This document shows, piece after piece, positions 1 through 12,972 of a stretch of 64,000 nt of DNA; position 1 is the stretch's first letter; the number at the start of each line of letters is the position of its first letter. The notes under the pieces were generated by a model. That model ran no database searches. It had not been told where the DNA came from and saw only the letters and a list, made by a program, of their open reading frames with translations. Origin of the DNA: Platerodrilus igneus (lineage: Eukaryota > Arthropoda > Insecta > Coleoptera > Lycidae); NCBI GenBank assembly GCA_036346225.1, contig JARFIW010001342.1, positions 310,001 through 374,000 of the forward strand, given 5' to 3'. A program made the translations under genes and the position numbers.

Positions 1-1130
1 AAAAATAAGTTTAAAGATCAAAAGTCATTCAATTTTTAAGATATGCTAAAACAGTTAAACTATTTACAACAAATGTTACTTCAATTAGACAGGCCTGGCA
101 TGTTTGGATCACAAATATAAAAGGCAAGGACAGCACAAGCTGTTTGTTACATGATAAAATTTAGCATATGGACAACAAATAGAAAATTTTCTTGTAAACT
201 TTTATGAAAAATAAAATATGTTAATTTTGTAAAAATAAAAGTCTGCTTAAAGCAGCTGCAAAACCTCCAATTTTAAAACTTATTTCACTTGGCCGAAACA
301 AAGGCAAGTTCACTCATAACAGATAATAAACTTAAAACTTACATATAGGCCTGTTTATCCTTTTGTATATTAAAGCAGCAAACCAAGGCACAGAACTCTT
401 GATAGTTTGTAAAACTAACAGCAGCATAATTTAATGCCGTTAATCATAAAACAACATTGAAAAATCTTGTACATCCAAGTAAAACCATATGCACAAGGAC
501 AATACATTCTAATATATGGACACAGTGCAATTGCGAACATCTGACCTGCAAGTAATATGGCTGGTTTTCCGTTTAGGTAGATTAATGCATATTTATTTAA
601 GAGTAGAGTAGATTCACTGAAAACATACCACAATAAATGGAATGGAATCACTCCATCTTTTAGGAGACCCTTTTTAAAAAACAATGCATTTGTTCTGCCC
701 TCACTTTTAATATAATTTTCATTCTTTGTACTACCGAACTCAATAAGCGAATTTATCATATCTATGAACTAATCTTTCCTTTAAAAGGAAAAGTTCCATT
801 CTAATACTTTAACTTGCACCATGCCAGTATGTATAAATATCAAAATTAAAATAATAATGATGTCACATTCTGCTTTTCAAGGTTTTATTTCTCTAAACCC
901 ACTTGCATGTGCTTGCACTAATACCTGACCAGACGTACAACTCAGAAGTGACAATGTAAACTTTCAAATAGACCTGACTTGAGATGCAATAAAAATAAGA
1001 ACCAATAGCAAAAGACAAATTGCTAATGACAAAATACACAATAAGGAAGGATACCACAATGATATTAGTATCTATATTAACGGTTTAATACTTAAAACCA
1101 AATCAGCATAATTTAATGTAGCGACAGCGC
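1..1130. other. AT-rich noncoding sequence
   Basis: I see no coding similarity, terminal repeat or RNA gene here. The one longer open frame (415-759, minus) has composition typical of AT-rich chance ORFs and no motif. Because the FTSJ3 exons on the + strand start at 4598 and lack the N-terminal domains, this stretch is probably intronic or upstream sequence of that gene. Confidence 0.5.
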
Positions 1131-1212
1131 AGGTGTATACCAAAATTTGCCCCAAGTCTTTTACCAATTCTCTTAAACTTTCATCAAACACAATCAAACA
1201 CAATCAAATCAA

Positions 1213-2063
1213 TTATACTTCTCGCATTTGCCCTTTGCCATGTGTACTTGTGTATGTCCTTATGTTTATGAATACAAACAGTTGTCTTTCTACTAACATA
1301 TTTCCATTTTCATTTGTTCTTGGATTGCCAAATGGACCTACCGCATGCTCAGGATTTTCTCTGTGTACTCTGACCCAAGTATTCATATCACTTAATAGAA
1401 CCGTGTGGCCATTGCTTTCGCGTTTGTCCAAAACATTTTTTAACTCCTGCCAAAACTGCTCACACTCCCTATCGTCATTCACTGGAGCATAACATGCTAT
1501 TACAAAAATCTTTGTAAAGTCTACTTCCATTCTAAAATGCGGGGAGAAACCAATTATATTGTTTCATGCGTGCTTTTGCTTGATCATTTAAAATTAAACC
1601 AACACCTTTCACCCCAAGCTCATTGCTCTCTACTCCAAACCACAAACCCAACATACCGTTATCTAATTCAATAACATCTTTCTCCTTCCTATTCGTTTCA
1701 CTTAAACACAGCACAGCCATGTGCCTTGTTTTTCATTTCCTTCATGATTTCATACTCTTTACCGTACTCTTCCCTGACATTCCAAGTACCAAATCTCCAT
1801 TCCTGATTCATGCGTTCGTTATCTGATGGGCCAGATATTTTCCGTTTCAGTTGCTCACCATGATTTTGACGGCCTGAGGCTTTCACAAAGGGCTTGTTAG
1901 TACTGTTAATTAGATTGAACCGGGTTACCAGCGTAGATCGCGACTGTACCATTGTAACTTCCCCTACTAACGGTAACGACACCGTACTGTTCAGTGTTGG
2001 CATGTTTAGCCTCTCTGTCACAGACGTCGCCACGATTCCCAGTCCCCCAGGTGTGCCCAACAT
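1213..2063 (-). pseudogene. LINE endonuclease fragment (RTE-like, APE type)
   Basis: Three overlapping minus-strand frames (1698-2063, 1532-1720, 1213-1530) read in order as the apurinic-type endonuclease of a non-LTR retrotransposon. The landmarks are a FGTWNVR start, then CLSETN (the catalytic-Glu block), then GVGLILND, then IACYAPVND, and finally LLSDMN in the place of the usual GDxN block. The frame changes near 1720 and 1530 and the reverse transcriptase is absent, so this is a broken 5' fragment. The same type of endonuclease is often annotated in insects as 'craniofacial development protein 2-like'. It may belong to the LINE family whose 3' ends occur at 28.1, 35.7 and 55.4 kb, but there is no overlapping segment to prove it. 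Confidence 0.72.
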
Positions 2064-2112
2064 CTTTCAATACAAGCTAAAACTTTCCCTTCCTATGGGG
2101 ATTACTTTGTAA

Positions 2113-4597
2113 GCCAGCAGAAAGTTGTCTGCACTACGACTACTAGGAGGTACATGCTGTGCATTGACACACATCGAGCGCTCAGATATTACTAAAAGAA
2201 AACAAAGAAAAAAATATTAAATCGTATCCATCAATAGTACTAGCACTCCAATTTTTATCGTTTCCCATATTGAATTATACAACATTCTAAATTCCGTTGT
2301 CTGGAAATGTCCTTAATGACAGTCATAGAAACAATTACATACTAGCTTTTCTTTTTATGATTTCATTGTCCATTCAAAATAATTTAAAATCAATATGTAC
2401 ATATTTCTTAATATTTTAAAATGTTCCAACTTCCTTGTACAATAGCATCATGCTTAAATTTAATCAACACTCATTTTCTTGTTAATTCGTCGTTCAACAA
2501 AATAATTACTTTCACTTTTGATTAATGATTACCAACCTGGTTTACACTTAAAATTCACACATGCATGCATGCATGAATGTACCCACACATACACCCACAT
2601 GCACACACAGTTGCACACAAATAATTAGAAATTATAAACATAATAGCTCATCTATTACTCACTATTTTACTACATCTTTCCAAGGATTAAGGGTGTCGAG
2701 AAACCATCAGCTTTCCAATTTCGCATCCTTCAAACAACAGCTCCCTTAACACAACCAACCCACTTATTTTAGTTATACCGGCAGGTAGCTCTTTTATTAC
2801 AGCACACACTAGTTTTCATAATTCCGCACACTGATTACATTCCTTCCCAAATCCGCATGCGAAGTGATACAAAAGCTTGTTCACCGTTAATTTGCTTCTT
2901 CGGAGAAGTCCACATTACATGTTAAAATTGTATTATGTCCACTGACTTTTAACTTGTCCTCATACTGATGCAACAACGCGGCCCTTCCGTCTTATTACAT
3001 ACATACATACAAACATTTTGACCTTTTTAATTATGTGCTTGCGAATAATTAATTTATCAATGTATTTGCTACTCGGAAAGCGGTTATTCCAGATAGATCT
3101 CCTTGTTTTCAATGTTATAAAATTTCGTCACCTCAGCCGTTATCTTTAGTAACCATACCCCAAGAATACTCGTGTGCTCCATCAAATTACAGAATTTCAA
3201 AATAATGGCCTCTTTCAACTGTGACTTCATCACTGGGGTAAGTGGATATTTTTTTTATAATGATCAGCTTACCTATTTTATAAATAACTTGCAATAAAAT
3301 TTCATTTAAGTTGAAACTCTGTTAACAGTAATTTTCGATAATATAATTGTATGTACATTAACTTACAGAAAACAAACCTAATTTAACTTCCACTGGCCAG
3401 GTATTATTTTCATAACTCCTAAAAAATATTAGTCTGTAGGTAATACTACGATTCCATTGCTCTAGATTACTTTATGTGACATTTTTGAATCTTATTCACT
3501 TGGAAATGCTCTTAATAACCAGACAGATTTATGTGGCATAATACCAACTTCTACTTTAGCCATTCCAAGGTTTATTAAAAATATAAAATTGATGCAAAAA
3601 ATTTACTAGCAATAGATCCTATAATTAAAGCCAACATATAGTTGCTCAGTGACAACTCACTTACCACTCTTTCAATACACCACTGATGTGATTTAACTTC
3701 ATGCATAACACGTGCACTTGAGTTTTCTGATCTAGATTATTCAGCAAAACTCAAAACAATTCGCCATGATGGTCTTTTGCATATATACGTCTATTTCCCT
3801 TAAACCATATTTTCGTTCTTTATATTACAATCTCCCTACCTTTTGTTAAAATTCAGAATTCTGTTCTCACACGTTATGCATCCAATGTTTTCATAGTGTC
3901 TTCAGTTTTGGTGAACGCACTAATTTTTATGACATTTTATTATTCTGTGATTGTTTGCAATCTCTTGAACCTCATGTGAATTGATACAGATGGTATTATT
4001 CCTAATTTTTATTGGTGATTTTTCTAATTAAATACGACTATTGTCATTGCTGTTTATATAAAAATGTATTAGGTGCTTTTCGGTTTATTTACTTGTCTTA
4101 ATTTAAGTATCATGTTAAAATAACCCCTTTATAAAACGTAAACTCTTCAAGCTTCTATACAATTTTAAGGATTCTTTTAGTGAAGCTCATTTAGCTAACT
4201 TAAATTAATAAATGCTTTTCTATTTATGAACGTATGCAAAAGTAACGCATTAGCATTACAGGTTTTCATAAATTTTTAGTGTAAACACAACGGGTTATCA
4301 AATTCTGACTACAATATAATCTAATATAGGTACATATTGTAGTTTCTGTTGTGACTCAGGCGATTAATTACATAAAGGTTTTATCAAACGATAGGTCATT
4401 CTATAGTGAAGCAGAGTATAAACAGTTTAGGATCTTTCCATGGCTAATCATGCCATGCTTTATATAGTAACTAAACTCAAACCGCTTGTTCTAATCTGTT
4501 TTACCCTCTCCTAAAATCCTCTTTATTTGAATTCTGCTATTTGTGTGGGATTATATTTTCTATTCATTTAACAGAAATGATCTAAATTTTATCATAG
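2113..4597. other. noncoding, probably FTSJ3 intron
   Basis: No coding similarity is recognised. Short simple repeats occur around 2560-2610 (ATGC-rich and CA-rich) and 2995-3015 (CATA). The stretch ends in a splice acceptor TAG at 4595-4597. The upstream FTSJ3 exon was not found, so the intron start lies before this stretch or outside the window. Confidence 0.4.
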
Positions 4598-4973
4598 GAA
4601 GAAGAACAGAGAGAACAAAAACGTAAGAAGAAAAAGGTATTAAAAGAACGAAAAAAATTAAATGAGCGACTTAATTTAAAAATGGTACACAAAGGAGACC
4701 AAGGTCCAACATTAGAGAGTGAAGACATGTTTGACTTGAAGCAAATATCAACCACACAAGACATGTCAAAGATTACGGATCAAAATCCAGACTTCATTGC
4801 AGAATCTGATGAAGAAGAAACTGCACCTAGAAAGAAATATGTTAAGTATGGTAAAGATGAAGGGCATTTATCAAGTTCGGGATTATATTATAAAGACTCG
4901 GATTCAGAACTGGAGATGGAAGGCGATGATGTCGCTGAGGATGATGATAATGAGGATACAACAGAAGGTCTTG
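4598..4973 (+). CDS. FTSJ3: FTSJ3/Spb1 pre-rRNA 2'-O-methyltransferase, internal exon
   Basis: This is the first visible exon of the nucleolar 2'-O-ribose methyltransferase FTSJ3 (yeast Spb1), which acts in 60S/40S ribosome assembly and pre-rRNA processing. It opens with a Lys/Glu-rich helix whose RKKLNERLNLKM block is highly conserved in the family. This is followed by DMFDL and an acidic, Ser-rich linker (SDEEE, DSDSELEMEGDD). The acceptor is ATCATAG before 4598 and the donor is GTAAGT at 4974; the exon ends in phase 1. It begins downstream of the FtsJ SAM-binding fold, which must be encoded to the left of the window. The acidic linker is poorly conserved in sequence but typical in composition. 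The reading frame is open across the whole exon, and the gene looks functional. Confidence 0.93.
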
Positions 4974-5455
4974 GTAAGTTGTTTAAAACTTAAAATATAC
5001 CTTTTGGTATTTCAATATTTTGTTTCAAATTAAATTAAATTACCACTTTTCTCATGGATTATAAATAATTTGGGTCCCACATATGACTTTACAGTCCCTA
5101 TAATGTAAACTGAATCTTTTACAGTATAAACTACCATAGAATAGGATCTGCCTCTAGATAATAAACAAAAATAATACTGGTGACGTTAAAGCTTTACCAC
5201 AATATAATAGTAATTACAGGACATAAACGCATAAACACTTGCCGATTGGACAGGTATGTATCAGATTTTTATAATCTAAACAGTAATTAATACTAAAATA
5301 AATAACGAAGCATAACCAATCCAACTTAAACCCCAAACGTCAAAACTTGGAATTGTTCCGACCAATATTTAAAATGCACATGTGTGTAATCACAACTTGT
5401 CCGAAAATGCTCTACAATTTCTTTGTTTATCTGCTCGGTAGGATTACCTTGAGGC
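4974..5455. other. start of 8.9-kb FTSJ3 intron
   Basis: Intronic sequence after the GTAAGT donor. Nothing is recognised before the Gypsy integrase remnant that follows. The intron runs 4974-13851 and is filled with minus-strand LTR-element debris. Confidence 0.6.
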
Positions 5456-5990
5456 TAATAAGTTGATATATGCAACACCCGAACCAAATTATTCCTAACA
5501 CTTGTTCTAATTTTTACTTGAGAAGTAAGTGGCATTGTCGCTCAGTAAAATATTTGGTGTACCAATTTCAAGAAAATATTTTTATAATAAACACCGCAGA
5601 ATATTCTTAGTAGTCACAATTCTTAATGGATATAAGTAGAGATGTTTACTAAAGGCATCAATTGTAACTAATAGCTGCATACTACCGCTTTTTTCCCTAG
5701 GCAATGTACCAATGAAGATCCATGCATACTAATTCGTCAAGCATCTGAGGCAGTGGGCACTGCATCTTCCAGTGGCAAGCTTCGCTTTGTTTCGATTTTT
5801 GGCATCACATGATGGTACACTATTTCAGATTAATTTTCTCATTTTTAGCCAATAATAAAACTTTGACAAATAACCAAAGCATTTTTGGTGCCAAACTGAC
5901 CGTTATTTTGGTGCCCTTCTAACACAATAGGTAACAATAGATTCCCTGAGACACAAATCCTCGTTTTGCCATTGTTTGTTTCTAACCCAT
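5456..5990 (-). pseudogene. decayed Gypsy integrase remnant
   Basis: Translated on the minus strand by eye, this stretch shows an integrase without any long ORF. First comes a zinc-binding-like segment, with FYYWLKMRK and a CxxC-like VPSCDA at about 5800-5860. After a frame change comes the catalytic core: LLVTIDAFSKHLYLYPL with the first Asp at about 5660, and ILLSDNATYF with the second Asp at about 5530. An in-frame stop lies near 5590. The DAFSKxxxxxPL and SDNxxxF spacing is that of Ty3/Gypsy integrases. No terminal repeats were assigned to it. Confidence 0.7.
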
Positions 5991-6049
5991 TATGAAACAA
6001 CACCTTGTACATAAACATGAGCACTTGCAGCCCCTTGTTTTTCTAATTC

Positions 6050-8160
6050 GATCCGAAGAGATTGTAGTGTAACCGACCTGAAGGCCGACCCAACACCCTC
6101 TATGAACGGCACACCAGGCTCCATGGTCTAAGATCTAGTGGCAGTGGCTTGGCGACACCTACGTTGTGTTGTTATAATGTAACCCAAATTCACACTGGGA
6201 AGATGGCGTTAAGGTGAGAAGGTTTGAAATAAAACTACAGTATTTACCTAACTTAATTTTAATCAAAAAATAACCACTAAATAGGCCATTCGCATGACAG
6301 AAATAGGAAAATGACATTCAAAGCAAACAGTGCCGTACTCAACCTGGGCGATTGGGGAAAGAGCACGGTAGAGAAAACCCCAAACTGCCCTCACACTTCC
6401 AACTGCACTTGGCACATCTCGACAAGGACGGGTAACGTACCAGTCCCCAGATCACCAACATTGAATTTAACGGGATGTCAACTGTTACCCAGGCATACCT
6501 CACGTGACAACTGAAGAAGCGTTAGTGTAAACCAGCTAGTCTTTTCTGGTAGGTACTGAGGTCGGTGAGGCCAATACTACTCAGCTAAAGTTGAAGAGGG
6601 GGGGCACGAGGAAGATGACCTGCACCTTGACTACCAATGTTCCTCCCCGCACGGACATAAAATGTTAGTAATATTCACCAAGGCTCGATCACACGTGCCC
6701 ACATACATACATTAAGAGTTTCCAGCCTGTGTTACAAAATATTTCACAAAGGCTAGCCGACTTTCTATTATTTGCAAGAGTACAACTACAAGTACAATGA
6801 CAAAGACAACATAAATCACTTAAATGAATTTATGGTATGATTGCGCATAGTTAAAAAGGCGCTTAATATTGAATAGACTATCTCCAACATAGTCATAAAT
6901 GCAAACCCGTAAGGCATGTGAAGGACGGTCATACCAGAGGTTCAAGTTAATTACAATAATTATCACAAACGTTAAATACGAGTTAATTATATAGGAACAT
7001 TGGCAAGATAATAGGATAAACAAAACAATAAACAATATAATTAAGTATAAACCAAGATGTGAGCAGTGCAGTTGAAAATGTGGTTAATATGCTGAAAATA
7101 AAACAATTACACATAAAATAAGAATGTCAAATGCATCACAAAGATCAAACATTATAAAACATGTAGGCAGCAAAACATATCAAAATTTTATAGCACAAAT
7201 ATAAGGATGTTAGTTAAAATATACATGAAATCTAGTGAGCAAACGTTAAAAATTATTCATTATGATTGCATCGGTTAAAACATACCTTTTGAAAAATTAA
7301 ACAACATTGTAACACTGTAAAGTTACAAACAAAAAATATACACAACGTCGTTATGGTTGTAACACTCTGCCCTCTTTCTTCGTCCTAAGTTACACTCAAA
7401 GAAACAAGGAACGAATTACCTAATACATATAAAATAACATGCAAATATCGATTATTAAAGTTTAAGTTTTAAATACAAGGGTCCACTCACCTACTCCACA
7501 AGGTTGTTGACTATTTCTGATTCCACAGCAACCACGGTACTTCACTCAAACGCCTTGGTTCCTCTATAGCGGAGAGTACATGGACATTCCTCAGGGTGGT
7601 TAGGCATAGAACTCTGAAACCGACACTGGTGAGTTAACTTATCCAAGAGTTTACAAAATACCCGTACCTAAATGTATTTCAACGAACACCTTTTAATTGT
7701 AATATACATATCTCAACCTTTGTATCAAGTAATGCATTTAATAACCCTTAATATGGTGATAAAACTATATACATTACCTATATCGACATACCTTTCACTT
7801 TCTGGGTCTTTTACCCAATAAATTAAAAGACATACTTGAATGCAACAAAAGAATATCTACTATTTAACTAAAAGTTACCTTAACCCGGGTTGTTATACAC
7901 TGTACTAATCAATGTAAATTCTACAATTAAAACAAATTGGCTCCGAATTAAACATAACCAAGAACTCTTGATATTCTACACAAAATTCATAATATTAAAT
8001 GGTAATGTTAATAATAATGTCCAAAAAATTCCAACATTAACTTAGCAACTTAATAACTTATTCATATAAAAGCATATGTATAAATATATATAAAAGTTCA
8101 TACCTGCATCCTCACGTGTATGCATGCATATGCATATACACGTCCGTTCTCTCGAATCAT
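6050..8160. other. intronic sequence, unclassified
   Basis: I find no coding similarity. The 6060-6660 part is relatively GC-rich and unlike its AT-rich surroundings, which suggests mobile-element noncoding sequence such as an LTR or untranslated region, but no matching second copy was found in the window. 6660-8160 is AT-rich with nothing recognisable. Confidence 0.35.
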
Positions 8161-8167
8161 TTATTCA

Positions 8168-8228
8168 AAGATTCGCCCAACAGCTGTTTTGGGTATACAA
8201 TACTCACTGTTGCTCCAGTGTCTAAAGT
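8168..8228 (-). pseudogene. Gypsy-type aspartic protease motif remnant
   Basis: The minus strand reads TLDTGATVSIVYPKQLLG, the active-site loop (DTG) of a retrotransposon aspartic protease. No intact frame surrounds it. Its position downstream (in minus orientation) of the 10-12 kb reverse transcriptase is the wrong order for one element, so it comes from a separate insertion, possibly the same one as the integrase remnant at 5.5 kb. Confidence 0.55.
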
Positions 8229-8269
8229 ACTTCCGAGGTTAACTTATCCTCACCAGGGTTGATAGTGCT

Positions 8270-10150
8270 TAATGCGGCTGTTGATAAATTTTGTGCTCGA
8301 AACTCTTTGTATTCCCCTACTTCTTTACCATCACTAAATAATGAACCGTATGGAAGTGATTCTTCTTCGTAACTTTACTTTTATTTAACACATCACCATC
8401 GCCAAACAACGAACTCTATGTTGGTGGTGAGTCATCATCTTTTTCGCAGTTAGTAAAACTGCACTTCCTACCATTAAACGACTTACGGCTTAACCATTTA
8501 GTTTGCTGATTAAATTTAAATTTATCGCTATTTAATTCTCCTTTAAGAGCCTAACTTATCTTATAGAATGAAACTAATATTTGTATATCTCCGAATATGG
8601 ATATTTAGTATTATGTCCACCATCAACTACTTAGACCCACTATTCTTCCCGTATAAGCATACTCACTTCTCAAATTTATTCACTAAACATTGTTTAAATT
8701 TAAACTGGTAAATAATCAATACTGCTACACGGCATTGCAGCATAACACGCACCAGCCCCGGGCTAGTTACATTAACGTTCACGTGCCTCCTTTCATATCT
8801 TTGTGTGTCTTTGTGAGGCTTTGTGTGTCGTCTTTAGTCTTTTCTTAATTTTCCACTTGCCGTAGTTATATACCTTCGATCACGTGACTGGACCAGCCAA
8901 TCAAAAACCTTATATATTTCACAATCTTAAATCATCCCTACATGTGCTTTCAGGTTAATTGATTAAATTAACTTTTATTATTACCATTGCTGCTTGGAAA
9001 CTACCCTATATTTAAATTTAAATTATTCTTCAATATTCTAAATTACTTTCTGTTAATATTTTTTATAGATATCGCGAAAAATTAAATATTATTGCACACT
9101 TCCGGTTTCGAATTTTCTAGAACAAACTAGCATTTCCTTTGGCGCCTTGATTTAAAAATTCCTACATTTCACGGGATGTTAGATATCAGTTGATAGGTTA
9201 TGTTCATTTACGTTGTCAACTGTCACCCAAAACCAAACTAGGGTTGGGTAACTATATTAATTCTAGTTAGTGATGAGTTACATTTTAGATAGAATTGTCT
9301 GTGATTGGCAAAATTTTGTTTGAAATTTGGATTAATTTAAAAATGTTCTTGGGTGTTACATGGTTAAATTCAATTACTATCGTAAAATCAAGATACATAT
9401 AACATAGAAATATAATACTGTTCATATTCAAAACTGCTTAATAATTTGATTTAATATATTGAAGATTGGCGTTGGTACAAATTACTCGTACAATCACAGT
9501 AAGGGTACATTGACTATTGATTCGGTAACAGGTCAAATGCTATTGGAGTTACAGCTCCGTATTAAATACTAAATATACATTATTTCAAGTAAATAAATAT
9601 TAGTTTTTGGTCGTTTAAACAAATAACACTCATTTATACATAAATAATTTCAATGAAATCGTAAATCAACAGGAAAAATATAGATTACACCTGATAAGTA
9701 CAGCAAATGGCAAATTCAGAGACAAAAGCAACAGGTAATCATAAAAATATTTCCTTCAATGGTTAACTAACTAACTAACGGTTTTACAATAAATACCAAC
9801 ATCCATTCAAAACATCGCCCTGATTACAAAGATGTAATCAGATTTCCTTGAATATCAACTACATTATTAATTTATAAAACATTACCTTTAATAAAGCCAG
9901 CCAAGTGGAAGCTTTTTTGACCTACCATTTTGAAAAGTCAAGACAAAGTGCTTTTCAAACCTGTCGACTGTCTCGATTACCCATACGCATGCGCCCCGGA
10001 TGTTGTCAATTCTGATATCCCGGAATGCGTTCAGAAATCTGGAAGTGGTCATGGAGCTACTAACAAATACCTCCGAATATTGAAATGTACACTATAATAT
10101 TTGTAATAATTATCAACCAATGAGAAAACGACTTAGAAACACCACGGATC
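8270..10150. other. intronic sequence, unclassified
   Basis: 8270-8600 may contain further gag/protease debris on the minus strand, with short open segments but no clear motif. 8600-10150 is AT-rich with no recognisable coding, RNA gene or terminal repeat. Confidence 0.35.
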
Positions 10151-10555
10151 ACTTCAAGATGTACAAAACGAATCATTTAACAGGCAATTTATATATTCCT
10201 TATACCCTTTTTAACCATCTTTGCCAATGCATCCAATTTAATAACAAAAATATGAACATTCCGTGGATTAAGAAGTTCCACTAAAACCCCCTTTTCAGGC
10301 TCAAAAGGAAACCGTGATAATGTGTCGACAACAACATTTTCCAATTTTTTGCTGTATTCATTATTAAAGGGGTACTCTTGTAAATAGAACACCCAGCGTG
10401 ATAGACGCAAATTGTGTAATTTGCAGGTAAGTATAAAAGAAAGGGTTTTATGGTTTGTAACAGTGGTTAATTCTCGACCTAGAACAAAAACACGCCACTG
10501 CCTAAACGCAGCTCCGTCACTGTATTATTAATTTCAGCTTTCTACAGAATCCTGT

Positions 10556-10886
10556 TATAAAAAGCGATAGGACGGCTTCGTAGCTTAGTTGGTATGCATT
10601 TGACTACTGAGCCTGTCTCGTGTTCGAATCCCGACATGGCCTTCTTGAAAAATGTTGGGCAAGCATTTTTCACAAAAGTACATCTTCGTTCGGATGAGGG
10701 CTAAAATGTAGGGTTCGTGTATGTGTGCATGTGTGTGTGTTGTCATGCATGCTAAAAATTCCTACCTTGCTTGGAACATCAAGGGTTCGACAAAATTCAA
10801 AGTTTCCAGTTAAAAAAATGCTTCCTGGCCAATGTAGTACCTTTGGGCGGAGCATTGGAAAATCAAATGTAGTATAGAAAGCGATA
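10556..10886 (+). mobile_element. tRNA-derived SINE copy 1 with target duplication
   Basis: The body runs 10570-10872 (about 303 bp). It starts with a tRNA-like head: box A TAGCTTAGTTGG and box B TGTTCGAATCC at about 10620. A non-tRNA body ends in a GGAGCATTGG block. It is flanked by a 14-bp direct repeat, 10556-10569 and 10873-10886, differing at one base. The insertion splits the RNase H coding of the minus-strand Gypsy: the IAFY block lies on one side and NRIL on the other. The Gypsy was therefore already in place when the SINE arrived. Confidence 0.88.
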
Positions 10887-11234
10887 ACATGCTTGTACGT
10901 CATTTCTTCACCGAATTGATATAAACAGGTCCTCAAACCTTAGGCGGAGCTATCTATTCTGATATAAAATTTTTCATTGATATTCGGATGCAATTGCATC
11001 AGAAGACCCAAAATAGCTAACTTCTTTCTTTGAATGCTCCAAACTCTTATTCACCCCACAACCATTTCGTATCTTTTTCAGCAAGTGCAATAATGGAAGG
11101 GATATCCCTGAACAGTTCTCTACAAAATGTCTCTCAAAATTTATAAACCCCAAAACATCTCAACTCTTTAACATTGCAGTACACGAAAATCAGTTATTGC
11201 CTTAATCCGGGCAAGATCTACGCTAATACCTTGT

Positions 11235-11555
11235 GGACTAAGAACATAGGGCGGCTTCGTGGCATAGTTGGTATGTGTGACTACTACGTCCAAGGTCCCG
11301 GGTTCGAATCTCGATATGGTCTGCTTGAAAAATGTTAGGCGAGCATTTTTTACAAAAATACACCCTCGTTCCGATGAGAGGTAAAATGGAGGTCCCGTGT
11401 GTGAGTGTTGTCACGCACGTTAAAGATCCCTATCTTGCTTGGAACAGCAAGGGTTTGGCAAAATTTCAAATTTTCCAGGTAAAAAACTCGCTTCCTGACT
11501 AATGTTGTACCTTCGGGTGGAGCATTGGAAAATCACATGTAAGGACTAAGAACAT
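11235..11555 (+). mobile_element. tRNA-derived SINE copy 2 with perfect target duplication
   Basis: The body is 11248-11542 (about 295 bp), with box A-like GGCATAGTTGG, box B GGTTCGAATCT and the same 3' body as copy 1. It is flanked by an identical 13-bp repeat, GGACTAAGAACAT, at 11235-11247 and 11543-11555. It sits in the reverse transcriptase region of the decayed Gypsy. A perfect duplication suggests a more recent insertion than copy 1. Confidence 0.92.
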
Positions 11556-12589
11556 GTCCCAAACACAGCACTTTATTCATATCAAACCTAAATTTCTTCA
11601 GTTTTATAGTCGACCCCGCATCTTAAATTTCTGGAAAATTATCCCTAAGTAAATTAAATGATCAGGTGCATTTTTAGAATAAATCAGCAAATTGTCTACG
11701 TACACGATAACAAAAACGCCTATATCATTTTTCAAAGCCAACTTCAGTTCTGTAATAAAACCCTCGACTGACATGGTCATCCCAAATGGTATTACCTTAG
11801 AAACATACGTTACTCCATTGACCGAAAACCCCAGTATACTTCCAGCACTCTTTCCTAATCGATATTTGTCAACACAATGACGTAAGATTAAGCATGGTCA
11901 ATATCTGCCCTGTACTAAACTGAAATGAAAAATCATTAAGAATCGGTGGTACCAAATAATCTCTTTCCATTTCGTATTTAAAACTATACACATCTGAATT
12001 GAAGGATCTTTTGATCTTTTTTTACCACAACCAATGGGGTAACATATTTGGTCTGTTTTTTCTCAATCGCTCCAAACTCAGTCATTTCTTCCAACTGCTT
12101 GTTTACATTTGCCCTGTAAATGTGGGAAATATAATTTCTTATATAGAATGACGTCAAGCCTTTCTTCATGATTTCATGCTCACAACCCCACATTAAACTG
12201 GACCTTTTGAAAAAATTTCTTATACAGCCGCAATAAATCTAGCAATCTTCCTTTATCCCTAGCTTCTAATATTTCTGTCTTTTGTGCAACTCCACATTTT
12301 CTGTTCAGAATATAATTTTTGTAGCTGTCGTCTGAACTTACTCTTTAACCATCGACCAAAACCTCACACACCTCAACTCCCTTCACCATGCTCTGATCTG
12401 TTGATAAAAATTTCAAATTTTGCATTTTTCTTTGTCAAACGTTCCACTCAGTACGTATTGTTCAAAATCAATAACAACCGAAAATTGGTTCATCATCACA
12501 CCCCAGATTACTTGTTACAATAGATTAGGTACAACCAACTATGAACGGACTTCATAGCGCACCGTGCCACTAATAACTTTCAAATAAAT

Positions 12590-12930
12590 TTTGTTGCACT
12601 TTTTTGGCTTTGCATTTTATTTTAATATTTAAATTTAGGGAATTTTGAAACTCAGTATGGGAAAGTTTTCTTTTCTCATCCTTAATTTAAGTTTTTACAC
12701 GTATGGTTTTACGATTATAGTTTCACAGGACATTAATTCATGATTTAGGTGTGAAAACCGCATAAGTTTACATTCCCAGGCTAAAAGAATGTGGCATGGG
12801 AAGTGTAAAAAGAGCGGTGTTCTATAGTTGGTGATAACTAAGCTTCTTAAAAGAAGGGACATTACTTTGGCGTTTGATCAAGTTAAACACGTATGCGGTT
12901 AAGTTCGACAAATTGATCCCTTTCCTTGTT
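12590..12930 (-). repeat. LTR-like segment (third copy of the 53.35-kb LTR family)
   Basis: This stretch is similar to the left parts of 18240-18950 and 53350-54013. All three share a run beginning TTGC(A/G)CTTTT, then TTTAATATTTA(A/G)ATTTAGGG, then a conserved internal GATCCCTTTC-like block. It is more diverged than the other two and lacks the right third. It interrupts the Gypsy coding between protease and reverse transcriptase. Confidence 0.6.
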
Positions 12931-12950
12931 ATTTATGCCGCCAGATTTGT

Positions 12951-12972
12951 AGACGTAATACTTTACGTCTAG
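12951..12972. repeat. short perfect hairpin
   Basis: TAGACGTAA and TTACGTCTA form a perfect 9-bp inverted repeat separated by four bases. It lies just right of the LTR-like segment, between it and the protease remnant. No function is assigned. Confidence 0.5.

Noticed and set aside
3180..3240. Possible upstream FTSJ3 exon ending at a GGTAAGTGG donor near 3236
   Set aside because: The peptide (MASFNCDFITG) has no counterpart in FTSJ3, and no matching acceptor or phase could be shown.
6311..6514. 67-codon ORF as a gene
   Set aside because: No recognisable motif or repeat. The GC-richer surroundings suggest mobile-element noncoding sequence.
10570..10650. Possible tRNA genes at the box A/box B sites (10570, 11248, 56286, 57744, 58072, 59055 reversed)
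   Set aside because: All belong to one repeated family with a common non-tRNA body, and two have target duplications. The cloverleaf arms do not pair well, so these are SINE heads.
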